Shown here: positions 38,890 to 46,382 of the stretch, in pieces
Layout of the letters: every line of letters starts with the position of its first letter
Numbering within the stretch: the first letter of the stretch is position 1
NCBI GenBank assembly: GCA_964017195.1
Contig: OZ024894.1
Location: forward strand, 7,247,537-7,311,536
Length of the DNA stretch: 64,000 nucleotides
From: Siderastrea radians
Taxonomy: Eukaryota > Cnidaria > Anthozoa > Scleractinia > Rhizangiidae
Direction: 5' to 3'
Made by a program: the position numbers and the translations under genes
The notes under the pieces: generated by a model
Database searches by the model: none
What the model saw: only the letters and a program-made list of their open reading frames with translations
What the model was told of the DNA's origin: nothing

Positions 38890-39840
38890 AAGGTATTGTT
38901 TCTCTACGAAAATCCATTTTAAAATGGGGAACAATTCAACATTATTATTTCTGGCGTTTTCTCGTTAAATAAAGCGGGGTGTCAGTTGCGAGATCAGATG
39001 AACTGGCTTACGGATAAGAAATGGGTGTTAAGAATGAAGAAACAAGCATTTATGGCAACACATAAATGTTAATTATGTCGAGGCATGTTTGAGGAAAAGG
39101 GAAAAAGGAATGTTCAAGGAAAGGGAAAAAGGAGAATCGATGTACTTCAGTGCGGTAAATGTTGTTTGCACCGACATTGGAATGTAAGCAAGCCTTTTAA
39201 CACTTCAAAGCAAAGAGTTTAAACCAAACAGTTTTCCTTGGACTTGTTCTTCGGATCTTTCCTCGAGCACACCATCGAGTGCCAGGGAAAAGTACCTCAT
39301 CTTAGACTCCCACATAGTCTCCCTAATAATTTATTAAAAGGGAGACTATATGGTGGGATAACATGAAGTACCTGCCAGTTAGATCTCCCCTTTCACTCAT
39401 ATCTGGGTTAACGCCATCCAAAAGTTAAAAATGTAAAAGTTCACAAAACATATTTAAAAATTTTCATTTAAAACGGTAAATTCGAAATTTGAGAAAACTG
39501 CCTGTCAAAAATGGTTGCCATGACAACGTTAGATTTAATGAACAGTGACAGTCACACTTAATTGTTCCATGATAAATTTTAGGAAAAGTCATAAAGTTTG
39601 TGGCTTTTGCTTGCGTATAAAAAAAGATAAAAACTTTTAAAGTCAGCGCGGGCACCTTGGGGAGGACCCGCACCGTTTCCAGACGAGGTCTAGGATTGGT
39701 CGAGGAGAACAATAGGTAAAGAACGAAAGAATAGCCCTAACCCTGATAACAATAGACGGTGCAGGTTATAGGGACCAATGAAATTAGAGGTTTGGAACCG
39801 TGCAGGCCCATAGCGGAAGTAAAAAGGTTGGGTTACATGC
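38890..39840. other. No gene recognised
   Basis: A small hairpin (TAGTCTCCCT facing AGGGAGACTA) lies at about 39308-39360. A near-duplicate of GGAAAGGGAAAAAGGA occurs near 39100. No gene is recognised. Confidence 0.4.
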
Positions 39841-40145
39841 TAATAATAATAATAATAATAATAATAAGCAATTATTGGACGAGGTTGAGCAAAATATCGT
39901 GATTTGTCAGTGGCGAGCAGATCAATTATTAGTCTAAAATGGTCCACTTCATTGTAGTTCGTTAAAAAATAGCTACGAATGGCCTCACTAAAGGAGGTCA
40001 CTGATGTCCCCTCTTTCTTCAAATTACTGGGCAATGAGTTCCCGAGTCTTGTCGCAGACACGCCATAGGTTCTCCTTCCCTCAGTTTCACAAATGAAGCG
40101 AGGGCAGACGAGTTTTAAGGCACTATAACGACCAGATCGTTAATG
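39841..40145 (-). mobile_element. 3' end of a LINE with (ATT)n tail
   Basis: The minus strand encodes the last residues of a non-LTR reverse transcriptase (ATRLGNSLPSNLK, then SFSEAIRSYFL). A run of eight or nine ATT units follows at 39841-39868. It is truncated at its 5' end. Confidence 0.75.
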
Positions 40146-40489
40146 TAAATCTGCGTTACATTTACGTTTAGCTATTGCTGAAGCCTTCATCAGTTTGATA
40201 CATGATTGTTGACCGTTGATTTTGTCCCCCCTTTCCCACCCAAAAAAATTACATAAAAGCAATTTTTTTAGTTGCTAACTTAGGGAACATCCAAGTTGAA
40301 CTCTTCTCGTCAACGTTTAAATTTTTTCCATTGCAGTAAATGTGGTATGCACTTTTGCAGGCTCGAGAGAAAACAGTGCAACGCGGTTAAGTATCCCACA
40401 TTAGTTAACATTGTTCCTTTGTCTGAGGGAGCGGGGATTGTGAGGTAAAATTTATACAACCACGTACCAGAATTGTCTCGTACGAGTCA

Positions 40490-40888
40490 AGTTCACACTC
40501 ATCTACATCTACATTTATTAAGTTGATAACATCGTTTAAGACATCACATCAACTATATAAAAAATAGATACAAAATAAAAATGTAAATAAGATATAAAAA
40601 TACTTAGTTACTATTTACTTGTTTACAAGCTTCCCTAAATTTAATTTAAAATTCGATAGTGACTTGCAGTTCACTAAGTCAGCGGGCAGTAAGTTCCACT
40701 CTGTTATTGATCTAGGAAAAAAAGAAAACTTAAAAACGTCCTTAGATACTTTTGGCATCCTATACTTAAAAGCATGACTATTGCGTGTTCTTTTTTCACT
40801 GTTTGGTATTAAGTGATTTTCCGTAGTTATGTCTACTAGGTTATGACTAAGTTTGTACATTAGAGTCAGTCTGTTTTTCTTTCGTCTT
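40490..40888 (-). mobile_element. LINE fragment, 3' half, disrupted by the Polinton
   Basis: The minus strand from 40888 to about 40615 encodes the end of a non-LTR reverse transcriptase (RLTLMYKLSHNLVD, RSITEWNLLPADLV). Its upstream half is at 63293-63520 on the other side of the 22.4-kb insertion. The two halves meet in frame once the insertion and one CGTCTT are disregarded. The LINE itself looks 5'-truncated. Confidence 0.85.
40883..40888. repeat. Left target-site duplication, CGTCTT
   Basis: CGTCTT directly precedes the left AGTAGTACATT and occurs again right after the right end at 63293-63298. A six-base duplication is the Polinton integrase signature. Confidence 0.95.
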
Positions 40889-41136
40889 AGTAGTACATTG
40901 GGCTCGTATGGATCCCTGAGCCTCCGTATGGATCCCTGAGCCTCGTTTTGATGTAAGAATGACGTCATAACCGGAACCGGAAATCACGTGGTTTTAGGAG
41001 GGGGAAACCGCTGACCAGTGGAAAAAAGGAATCGCGGGCTCATGGAACCGGAAGTGATGTGGTTTGGAAGGGGAAACCGCGGACCAGTTGAAAAAAGGGA
41101 TCGCGGGCTCAAGGGGAAGGAAACCCGCGGAGAAAA
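40889..41136 (+). repeat. Left terminal inverted repeat
   Basis: 248 bp matching the complement of 63044-63292, with one substitution and one A-run length difference seen. Inside it are a 20-bp tandem pair (GTATGGATCCCTGAGCCTC), a TGACGTCA CRE-type palindrome (40960-40967), a CACGTG box (40985-40990), and two ~70-bp imperfect tandem units that each contain GAAACCGC and ATCGCGGGCTCA. In protein-primed replication the ends act as origins and carry the terminal protein. Confidence 0.95.
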
Positions 41137-41180
41137 CGCGGGCGCAAAGTCCAAAGTCCAATTTTTGGAACGGGGGTGAC

Positions 41181-41201
41181 CCATATATGGCCCATATATG
41201 G
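41181..41201. promoter_or_regulatory. Two adjacent CArG-type boxes
   Basis: CCATATATGG occurs at 41181-41190 and again at 41192-41201, each a perfect CC(A/T)6GG palindrome, the consensus for SRF-type MADS factors. They lie ~45 bp before the TATA box of the first gene. Function is inference. Confidence 0.5.
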
Positions 41202-41244
41202 ATTTGATATGGTTTTGATATGGCACAAGTCCAAGTGGGGTAAA

Positions 41245-41251
41245 TATAAAA
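41245..41251 (+). promoter_or_regulatory. TATA box of the first penton-like gene
   Basis: TATAAAAGGGGG starts 39 bp before the ATG at 41284, the spacing seen before many genes of this element. Confidence 0.7.
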
Positions 41252-41283
41252 GGGGGTAAACCCTAAGTGAGGGAGTAGTCACC

Positions 41284-42336
41284 ATGAGTGTCTACATCAC
41301 TCTGCTCAGTGATCAAGCACAAGGCACGGGTCAAAAATTTACGGCGCGACTGCCTCGTTCTTATTATTTGGTAGAAGATGATTGGGAAGTGGCGTTGGTG
41401 CATATCTCCCACCCGGGGTTTAATCAATCCTTGGAAGATCAAACCAAACAGAATTGGACGCAAGAAGATAGTCAAAAACATTGGATGAAAACAGATATCA
41501 AATACATGCCAAAACGTACGGATGGCACGGCGCCCCTGAAAGTCACCAAACAAATGTATTTACCGCCAGGGTATTACCACAATTTGAAAGAAGCCTGGAT
41601 TACCATTGCCTACGAAATGGAAAAACAACGCATGGAAGTCATGATGGATATAGCTAAAATGGACGTGGACGATCAAGCCAAACGACAACAACTAGCCGCT
41701 TTGAACCTGGCTCAACCCTATGTGAAAATCACCAATAAGGGCATCGCCTCTGAATTAGATTCGTTGTATGTCCTCATTCCAGCCAACATGGAATTTGAAA
41801 TGGAATGGAAATTGGCGGGCTTGATGGGATTGGTGAAAGATGGAACGCCCACGGAACGCGTGGTCCAAGAAAAGAATTATCTGGTGAAACATATCGTGGA
41901 TTACAACGATCGGCATAAATGGGAAGCCACCACCGGACCTGTAGCCAAATATCCCCCGTTGGGGCACGTCTCCGTCAGCTTTACCCACCCCGACTTTGAT
42001 TATGAGTTGTTCTTGGGCCCGAATTTGAGTCGGCAACCTTTTCCCACCACCCCCACGGTGAAACCGCAACAAGGCCAACAACCATTGATGATTTACACGG
42101 ATCTGGTGGCACCGAGCATTGTGGGAAATCAAGAAAAAGGCTTGTTACGTACCTTGGATGCGGGCAATACCGACCATCAATTTGATACCAGGGAACGGAT
42201 GTATTTTCCTCTGGGCCAAACCATCTTTGACAGCATTGCCGTGGACATTCAAACAGCCGACGGACAGCCGGCTCCGTTTAAACAAGGCCGAACCATCATT
42301 ACCCTTGAACTCTCCAGAAAAAGTCAACGAACATGA
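41284..42336 (+). CDS. Penton-like minor capsid protein 1
   Basis: 350 residues. The start SVYITLLSDQA and the end block (FDSIAVDIQTADGQPAPFKQG, then TIITLEL) match the layout of the Polinton/adintovirus penton, which begins with a short beta strand plus a lipid-free 'LP..' stretch and ends with an Ile/Val-rich strand after PFxxG. It would form the vertex of the capsid. Two more family members lie at 47495 and 48550, and this one is the most divergent of the three. It is the first gene inside the left repeat, separate from the main virion block, and ends just before an AATAAA at 42368-42373. Confidence 0.75.
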   Translation: MSVYITLLSDQAQGTGQKFTARLPRSYYLVEDDWEVALVHISHPGFNQSLEDQTKQNWTQEDSQKHWMKTDIKYMPKRTDGTAPLKVTKQMYLPPGYYHNLKEAWITIAYEMEKQRMEVMMDIAKMDVDDQAKRQQLAALNLAQPYVKITNKGIASELDSLYVLIPANMEFEMEWKLAGLMGLVKDGTPTERVVQEKNYLVKHIVDYNDRHKWEATTGPVAKYPPLGHVSVSFTHPDFDYELFLGPNLSRQPFPTTPTVKPQQGQQPLMIYTDLVAPSIVGNQEKGLLRTLDAGNTDHQFDTRERMYFPLGQTIFDSIAVDIQTADGQPAPFKQGRTIITLELSRKSQRT

Positions 42337-42367
42337 ACAGTCGATGGTGTTATGTAGTGAATCATTT

Positions 42368-42408
42368 AATAAAAGATCACAACAAAGTGTCATGGAACAT
42401 ACTTTATT
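42368..42408. terminator. Overlapping poly(A) signals of convergent genes
   Basis: AATAAA at 42368-42373 serves the plus-strand penton-like gene. AATAAA on the minus strand at 42403-42408 serves the convergent Cys-rich gene. The two transcripts would end within ~100 bp of each other. Confidence 0.6.
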
Positions 42409-42454
42409 GGTCCTTCTTATAGTTTGACAACAAGTGAGTCCAAACATGGGGTCG

Positions 42455-43042
42455 TTACTGAGGACTCAAAATGTTCTTCATGTGTGGAATGACTTCACTT
42501 TGGGTGTGGCCCAGAAAACAAATTGTTGTGCGGGTCGGTTCATTTGGGTCTTTGAGTTCTCCAAAGAATCCTTCGAAGGTGCCTTTGTTATCCTTGCGAC
42601 ACGTGCAGTACCAAAAAGGATTGTCTTTCCAGAGCTCTTTGACTTGTTCCACAAAATGGGGGTCTTTTTTCCATTCTTGAGGGTGAATGACTGTAAGGGT
42701 TGACAGGTCTTGACGGCAGAAAAGACAAGGGCGAGGTGCTCCAGGCCAACGTGTTTTCCAGCTGAGGGCACAGAACTCATGACAGACTTGGTTACAACAG
42801 CGGGTGAAAGTTCGTTCGTGTTTGTCAGGCTGCAGGCAGAATATACAGTCTGCAAGTCCATAGTTTTGGTTGCAGCAAGGATAAGTGTGGGGTGGTTGAT
42901 ACTTCTTTTTAAACTGGATGACACATGCCACATGACAGGGTTGCTCACAACAGCTGGTGACATCGACTGGAATGGTGCAAGGTTTCTCACAGAATGGACA
43001 CTCTCCGAACTCGGGAGGGAAAAGAAATGGATCGTCTGCCAT
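42455..43042 (-). CDS. Cys-rich RING/PHD-like zinc protein
   Basis: 195 residues from the ATG at 43042 (MADDPFLF). The same frame is open a further 20 codons upstream but without an ATG. Two similar zinc-like blocks follow each other: CPFCEKPC, CCEQPCHVACVIQF and PCCNQNYG, then CIFCLQPD, CCNQVCHEFCALSW and PCLFCRQDL. The alternating CxxC and CH spacing resembles RING/PHD cross-brace fingers, repeated. A role as a ubiquitin ligase or as a DNA/chromatin adapter is possible but not shown. It is transcribed from the divergent promoter at 43165-43314. A short upstream ORF precedes it in the leader. Confidence 0.7.
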   Translation of the reverse strand: MADDPFLFPPEFGECPFCEKPCTIPVDVTSCCEQPCHVACVIQFKKKYQPPHTYPCCNQNYGLADCIFCLQPDKHERTFTRCCNQVCHEFCALSWKTRWPGAPRPCLFCRQDLSTLTVIHPQEWKKDPHFVEQVKELWKDNPFWYCTCRKDNKGTFEGFFGELKDPNEPTRTTICFLGHTQSEVIPHMKNILSPQ

Positions 43043-43139
43043 ACACTTCTCTCTTTTTCTTGGTTGACTTGAGTTGAGATAACAAGGTTCGTAGGCGATC
43101 AATCACTTGTTGGGTTTCTGGCCTGGATCATCCATGAGT

Positions 43140-43330
43140 GTGAAACATGGCGGGGGACGGTGGGTTTTTTATAGAGAAACAAAAGGGTCCCGTGGGAGGG
43201 AAGGGGCCAATGAGAAGGAGGTCCCATGATACTTTGGGAGGGGACGGGGTGGGGGGACCCCCCTCCCCCCTCCTTAGATAGACCATCAGGCATTGCGCGG
43301 ATGGGGGTATATAAGCCAAGGGAGGCCACA
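43140..43330. promoter_or_regulatory. Divergent promoter, copy 1 of a duplicated module
   Basis: TATAAAAAA on the minus strand (43165-43173) faces the Cys-rich gene, and TATATAA (43308-43314) faces the 178-residue gene. Between them are a CCAAT box (43208-43212), GGGGGACCCCCC and a C-rich tract. Read on the minus strand, the order and much of the sequence match 58500-58690: GGGGGGTCCCCCCACC, then ATTGGC, CCTTCCC, CCCACG, then TTCTC and the ATAAAAAAC box. Confidence 0.75.
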
Positions 43331-43392
43331 GGACGTCACTCTTAGCTTTGAGCCGGTCCTTGTTGACTTATGTCAGTTGGTGGTTCCAAAAA

Positions 43393-43929
43393 ATGTCCGA
43401 AACGAGAAGGTCCTTGGGCTCCCTAGCCAGTTTTGTTAATGTGGGCGGAGCAGACGCGTTGAGGAGGAGAGCGGGACAGGAGTTAACCCCGTTGGACCGC
43501 CATACGAGACGGGTGATGGAAAGGCGGGAAGAAGCGTGGCGCCCCCTCAACAAACATCGCGTGGCGGCGTTCATCCGCATGTTTGTCCTCTGCTTAGTGG
43601 AAACGGAGAATGGTCACCCCCGTGGAGTCCCACACCCAGAGATCGTGAAGATCATGCACAAGGCCCTTATTACAAGGATCATCCCCTTTATTTGTCGGCG
43701 GATAGTGGTGACCATGGACGAGCGGTTTTGGATCATTAGTTTGGAGGATTTTAAAGAGTTGGATCATTATTTGATTAACCACCTGCCACGAGTGCATGCA
43801 GCGGACCGTTGGCAGGAGATTGCGTATTTTTTTAAAGAAGTGGTGAGACAGCGGGAGGAGTATAAACGGATGGAGCGGGAGAGGAGAGAGCGGTTGCGGG
43901 ATCAAGTGCGACGTGTTTTGTTTCCTTGA
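43393..43929 (+). CDS. Unidentified basic, helical protein (178 aa)
   Basis: The ATG at 43393 (MSETRRSL) follows a TATA box at 43308-43314 by 85 bp. A short ORF starting at an earlier ATG (43370) overlaps it in another frame. The protein has an Arg-rich N-terminus and several predicted amphipathic helices, including a hydrophobic stretch around FIRMFVLCLVET and another around ITRIIPFICRRIVV. The C-terminal 35 residues are Arg/Glu-rich and coil-like. I do not recognise the family. Helix-bundle regulators of host cell death occur in related viruses, but no diagnostic motif is visible here. It shares its promoter with the Cys-rich gene. Confidence 0.65.
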   Translation: MSETRRSLGSLASFVNVGGADALRRRAGQELTPLDRHTRRVMERREEAWRPLNKHRVAAFIRMFVLCLVETENGHPRGVPHPEIVKIMHKALITRIIPFICRRIVVTMDERFWIISLEDFKELDHYLINHLPRVHAADRWQEIAYFFKEVVRQREEYKRMERERRERLRDQVRRVLFP

Positions 43930-44196
43930 ACATTTTTATTCCTGTTGAGTTTATTGTGAGTCAAGGCTGCTGTGCGTCAAGACCAACTATTTATGACCAA
44001 GTGCAAAACCAGTGTTGTCAGTTTTTTAAAATTTTTAATTAAAAAGAAGAGTTCATGTTTTTTACAAATGGTTGTGGGTGTTGTTGCCACGCGGGTGGGG
44101 CGTTCCTATTTACAATTGGAAAAAGGCTATGTACAATTGGAAAAATAAAAAACTAAAAGGGGCTATGTACAATTCCAAAACTAAAAACTAAAAACA
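43930..44196. other. Convergent intergenic spacer
   Basis: Between two facing genes. It contains repeats of CTATGTACAATT (near 44124 and 44163), AATAAA on the plus strand near 44142, and TTTATT sites that read AATAAA on the minus strand near 43935-43965. It probably holds both 3' ends. Confidence 0.55.
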
Positions 44197-44889
44197 TTAC
44201 AAATGAAAGTCTTCCAGTTCCATGCGTAATTGATCAATGTTCTCGGGGAGACAGAAGGTGCGGTTGAACAAGGCTTGAATTTCGGCTCGGGTTTTCTCGT
44301 CCACATCCCGGGATCCCACGATAGCACTGCTTTGATGAAGGGTAGGCTTTTTAGGTCCCCAAGGGACAAATTGACTGCCAGTGACCAGGGTGGCAGCATT
44401 CTCGTTGACTTGGTAGTAATGGTCCGAACGGTACCATGATTGACTGGGAATGTCAAACAGGTAGACGGGTTTGCCTTGATCCATAGCCAATTGCACAGTC
44501 CAACCAGTGCCTCCTTTCACGCGTTTATGATCCGGTTCCAAGATGCCAAAGGCATAGATGGTATGGGCTTTCTTGGCCAATTGATAATTGCGTTGCAGCA
44601 ATTGCAGGGTGTAAAAATGACTGGGCATTTTTTTGCCTAGTTTCTCTGCCGCCTGGTGAAGATGAGGGTTGGCCAACATCAGGACTTCCACCGTAGAAGG
44701 GGTGATGAAAGTGGCTCGAGGATGGTTCGGGGGGACCAGGACTTCGAGCTGCATCCCAAAGTGTTTGGCCTGTTCTTCGACGAGGGCATCCGTACCTTTG
44801 GCTCCCCCTGTGTAGACCACATGTCCATGACCCACTTGCAGTTCCAAGGCACCGAGATCTTGTTCTCCGATCATGATGTCTGGGGGCAT
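44197..44889 (-). CDS. SLOG/DprA-like Rossmann-fold protein
   Basis: 230 residues from the ATG at 44889, ~40 bp after a TATTTAA box at 44929-44935. VVYTGGAKGTDALVEEQA (about residues 24-41) is the glycine-rich nucleotide-binding turn of SLOG proteins (DprA, YpsA and LOG-like). LLQRNYQLAKKAHTIYAFG (about 97-115) and GGTGWTVQLAMDQGKPVYLFD (126-146) match the later conserved blocks, including the GGT-W-QLA pattern. Family members bind or cleave nucleotides or NAD-like ligands, or bind single-stranded DNA as DprA does. The ligand here is unknown. It is paired head-to-head with the GRF zinc-finger gene. Confidence 0.7.
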   Translation of the reverse strand: MPPDIMIGEQDLGALELQVGHGHVVYTGGAKGTDALVEEQAKHFGMQLEVLVPPNHPRATFITPSTVEVLMLANPHLHQAAEKLGKKMPSHFYTLQLLQRNYQLAKKAHTIYAFGILEPDHKRVKGGTGWTVQLAMDQGKPVYLFDIPSQSWYRSDHYYQVNENAATLVTGSQFVPWGPKKPTLHQSSAIVGSRDVDEKTRAEIQALFNRTFCLPENIDQLRMELEDFHL

Positions 44890-44924
44890 TGCTTTGGAGA
44901 ATGACGATTCAGGGAGCAAGGGAG

Positions 44925-45067
44925 CTCCTTAAATAGAGACAGTTGACCAATGGGAAGACAAGAGGACCTTATTTGGAGAGGCAAAAGCTGACCAATGGGA
45001 CGAGGAGACGTCCTTATATGGGTAGGATAAGCTGACCAATGAGAGCCAAGGGTCCAAGGTATAAAAA
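44925..45067. promoter_or_regulatory. Divergent promoter with three CCAAT/CArG repeats
   Basis: Three copies of a ~45-bp unit carry CCAAT at 44947, 44992 and 45036. The first two also carry CArG boxes (CCTTATTTGG 44967-44976, CCTTATATGG 45012-45021). In the third copy the matching site is replaced by the TATAAAAAGG box (45060-45069) of the GRF gene. TATTTAA on the minus strand (44929-44935) serves the SLOG gene. Confidence 0.7.
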
Positions 45068-45101
45068 GGCCTCGGTGGTAGGGGTGAAAATCTTGAGCAC
45101 G

Positions 45102-45971
45102 ATGTCGGTCGAACGGAAGAGAAAGCCAAGCGTACACCCTGCGGGGAACAAGAAGAAGAAGAACACCATTCAAACGATGACGCCCGTGGACTGTGATCCG
45201 GTGGTAGGGGAGGTGGTGGAAGATACCCGAGCGGCCGTGGAAGAGATGATGAAAGAATTGAATGACATGGTGGAGCAATCGACACCGGCATTGACGGTCA
45301 TGTATGACACTGCGGAGGACAAGGAAAGAAAGTCGGTGGACTATATGGTATGCCCTTGCCATGACGTGCGTTTGGAGGCCCGAGAATCTCAAAAGGGATG
45401 GAAGTATGTGAAATGTCCCATCCAACCCTGTTTGCTGTTTTGTGGACAAGATCAAGCCCTGGAGTATATGAAAGCGGTGTATAGTCAACCTCATGTAGAA
45501 GTGTTGGACATGTGGACTTGTTTGCAGTGCTTTTGCCGTGAACCCGCCACGCTGCAACAGAGCCATTCGACCCAGAACCCCGATCGCTTGTTTCTGAATT
45601 GTTCCAAGAAACAGTGTGGCTTCTTCCGATGGGCCGATCAACCCTTGGGTCCCAAGTACTGGAGTTGGTTTCATGACAACCCGCCCAAGAAAGCCGACCA
45701 ACAAGCTGAATCTCCTTTGTCTACCCGTGATGCGCAAGGATATCCCAAGAGGGGCTATGACATCCCTGGCCCACCCCCTCGAGCCCCAAGGAAAGAGGAT
45801 CGCCCCCTGACAGATTATGAGAAACAATTGTTGCGAGAAATTCAAGAGCTCAAGAACCGTCAAGAAATGATGGTCGCCCCAGCGCCGCCACCCCCCAAGT
45901 ACAGTGACAGTGTGGACAACTGGCAGAAAGGTCTAGAGACCGTCGCCTGTGGTCGTCTAGGTCTCTTTTAA
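45102..45971 (+). CDS. Double GRF-type zinc-finger protein
   Basis: 289 residues from the ATG at 45102 (42 bp after the TATA box); the upstream in-frame ATG lies before the TATA box and is not used. A basic N-terminus (KRKPS, KKKK) looks like a nuclear signal. Two tandem Cys modules follow: CPCHDVRLEA to CPIQPCLLFCG (about 84-115), and CFCREPATLQQ to CSKKQCGFFRWAD (about 142-180). The second fits the GRF zinc finger (C-x-C, R-F, C, C-FF-W-D), a single-strand DNA-binding module known from APE2, NEIL3 and TOP3A. A Pro-rich linker and a coiled stretch (DYEKQLLREIQELKNRQ) finish it. I infer a single-strand DNA-binding protein aiding replication. Confidence 0.75.
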   Translation: MSVERKRKPSVHPAGNKKKKNTIQTMTPVDCDPVVGEVVEDTRAAVEEMMKELNDMVEQSTPALTVMYDTAEDKERKSVDYMVCPCHDVRLEARESQKGWKYVKCPIQPCLLFCGQDQALEYMKAVYSQPHVEVLDMWTCLQCFCREPATLQQSHSTQNPDRLFLNCSKKQCGFFRWADQPLGPKYWSWFHDNPPKKADQQAESPLSTRDAQGYPKRGYDIPGPPPRAPRKEDRPLTDYEKQLLREIQELKNRQEMMVAPAPPPPKYSDSVDNWQKGLETVACGRLGLF

Positions 45972-45974
45972 ATG

Positions 45975-45997
45975 TATTAAAAAGGAGTAGGAATAAA
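45975..45997 (+). promoter_or_regulatory. TATTAAAAAGG box and overlapping AATAAA
   Basis: TATTAAAAAG at 45975-45984 lies 42 bp before the next ATG. AATAAA at 45992-45997 would end the GRF transcript. Promoter and terminator thus interlock in 25 bp. Confidence 0.6.
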
Positions 45998-46016
45998 TGA
46001 TGTTATCAATGTGACC

Positions 46017-46382
46017 ATGGAGTCTGCTATGTCGTATGCGTGGGAGTCTCTCTGGTCCCTGGCGCAATGGCAATGCCATCAATCCCTGTGCCAAGTGTTA
46101 TATGATCACCAACCCGGCACCCAAATCCCTATTCCTCCCTGTCCCGAGGACGCGCACCCTCTCCACGTCTTTGAAGAAACCCACGTGGATCGTAACCTGT
46201 ATCGATGGGTGGTGTTTGTCGTATGGTTAAAAGCGCATCCGGATGCGTGGCGATGGTATCGAATCATTCAAAAGGCGCATCCCCACACCATCCCTTCCAT
46301 ACCGACCTTATGGGATGAATGCCAGAACGTATGGCCCCTCGAAAGAAAACTCAACGCTGGTCAACAACAACAACAAAGTTGA
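46017..46382 (+). CDS. Unidentified small Trp-rich protein (121 aa)
   Basis: ATG at 46017, 42 bp after a TATA-like box; the 3' end overlaps the integrase start by 64 bp in another frame. The sequence is Trp- and His-rich (for example RWVVFVVWLKAHPDAWRWY) and ends in a Gln run. No signal peptide is seen and no family is recognised. It might be an integrase-coupled factor from the same transcript. Confidence 0.6.
   Translation: MESAMSYAWESLWSLAQWQCHQSLCQVLYDHQPGTQIPIPPCPEDAHPLHVFEETHVDRNLYRWVVFVVWLKAHPDAWRWYRIIQKAHPHTIPSIPTLWDECQNVWPLERKLNAGQQQQQS

Larger units (their letters stand above)
16780..38890 (+). repeat. Tandem triplication of a ~8.5-kb DRAM gene block
   Basis: Three blocks start near 16780, 25230 and 33890 with the same sequence (a stretch around CACTTTAAATAC, CGTGTATTGTG, then AACACGGTGA). 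Each runs through a DRAM-like exon 1, exon 2, a shared 3' stretch around GACCACTGCTTTAGTTTC (in blocks A and B), and a minus-strand DRAM-like exon. Blocks differ mainly by transposon insertions and intron length. Coding exons are much more alike than the introns. Confidence 0.85.

Noticed and set aside
44871..45863. 330-codon minus ORF opposite the GRF gene
   Set aside because: Runs through the divergent promoter and lacks motifs; the plus frame has clear zinc fingers.
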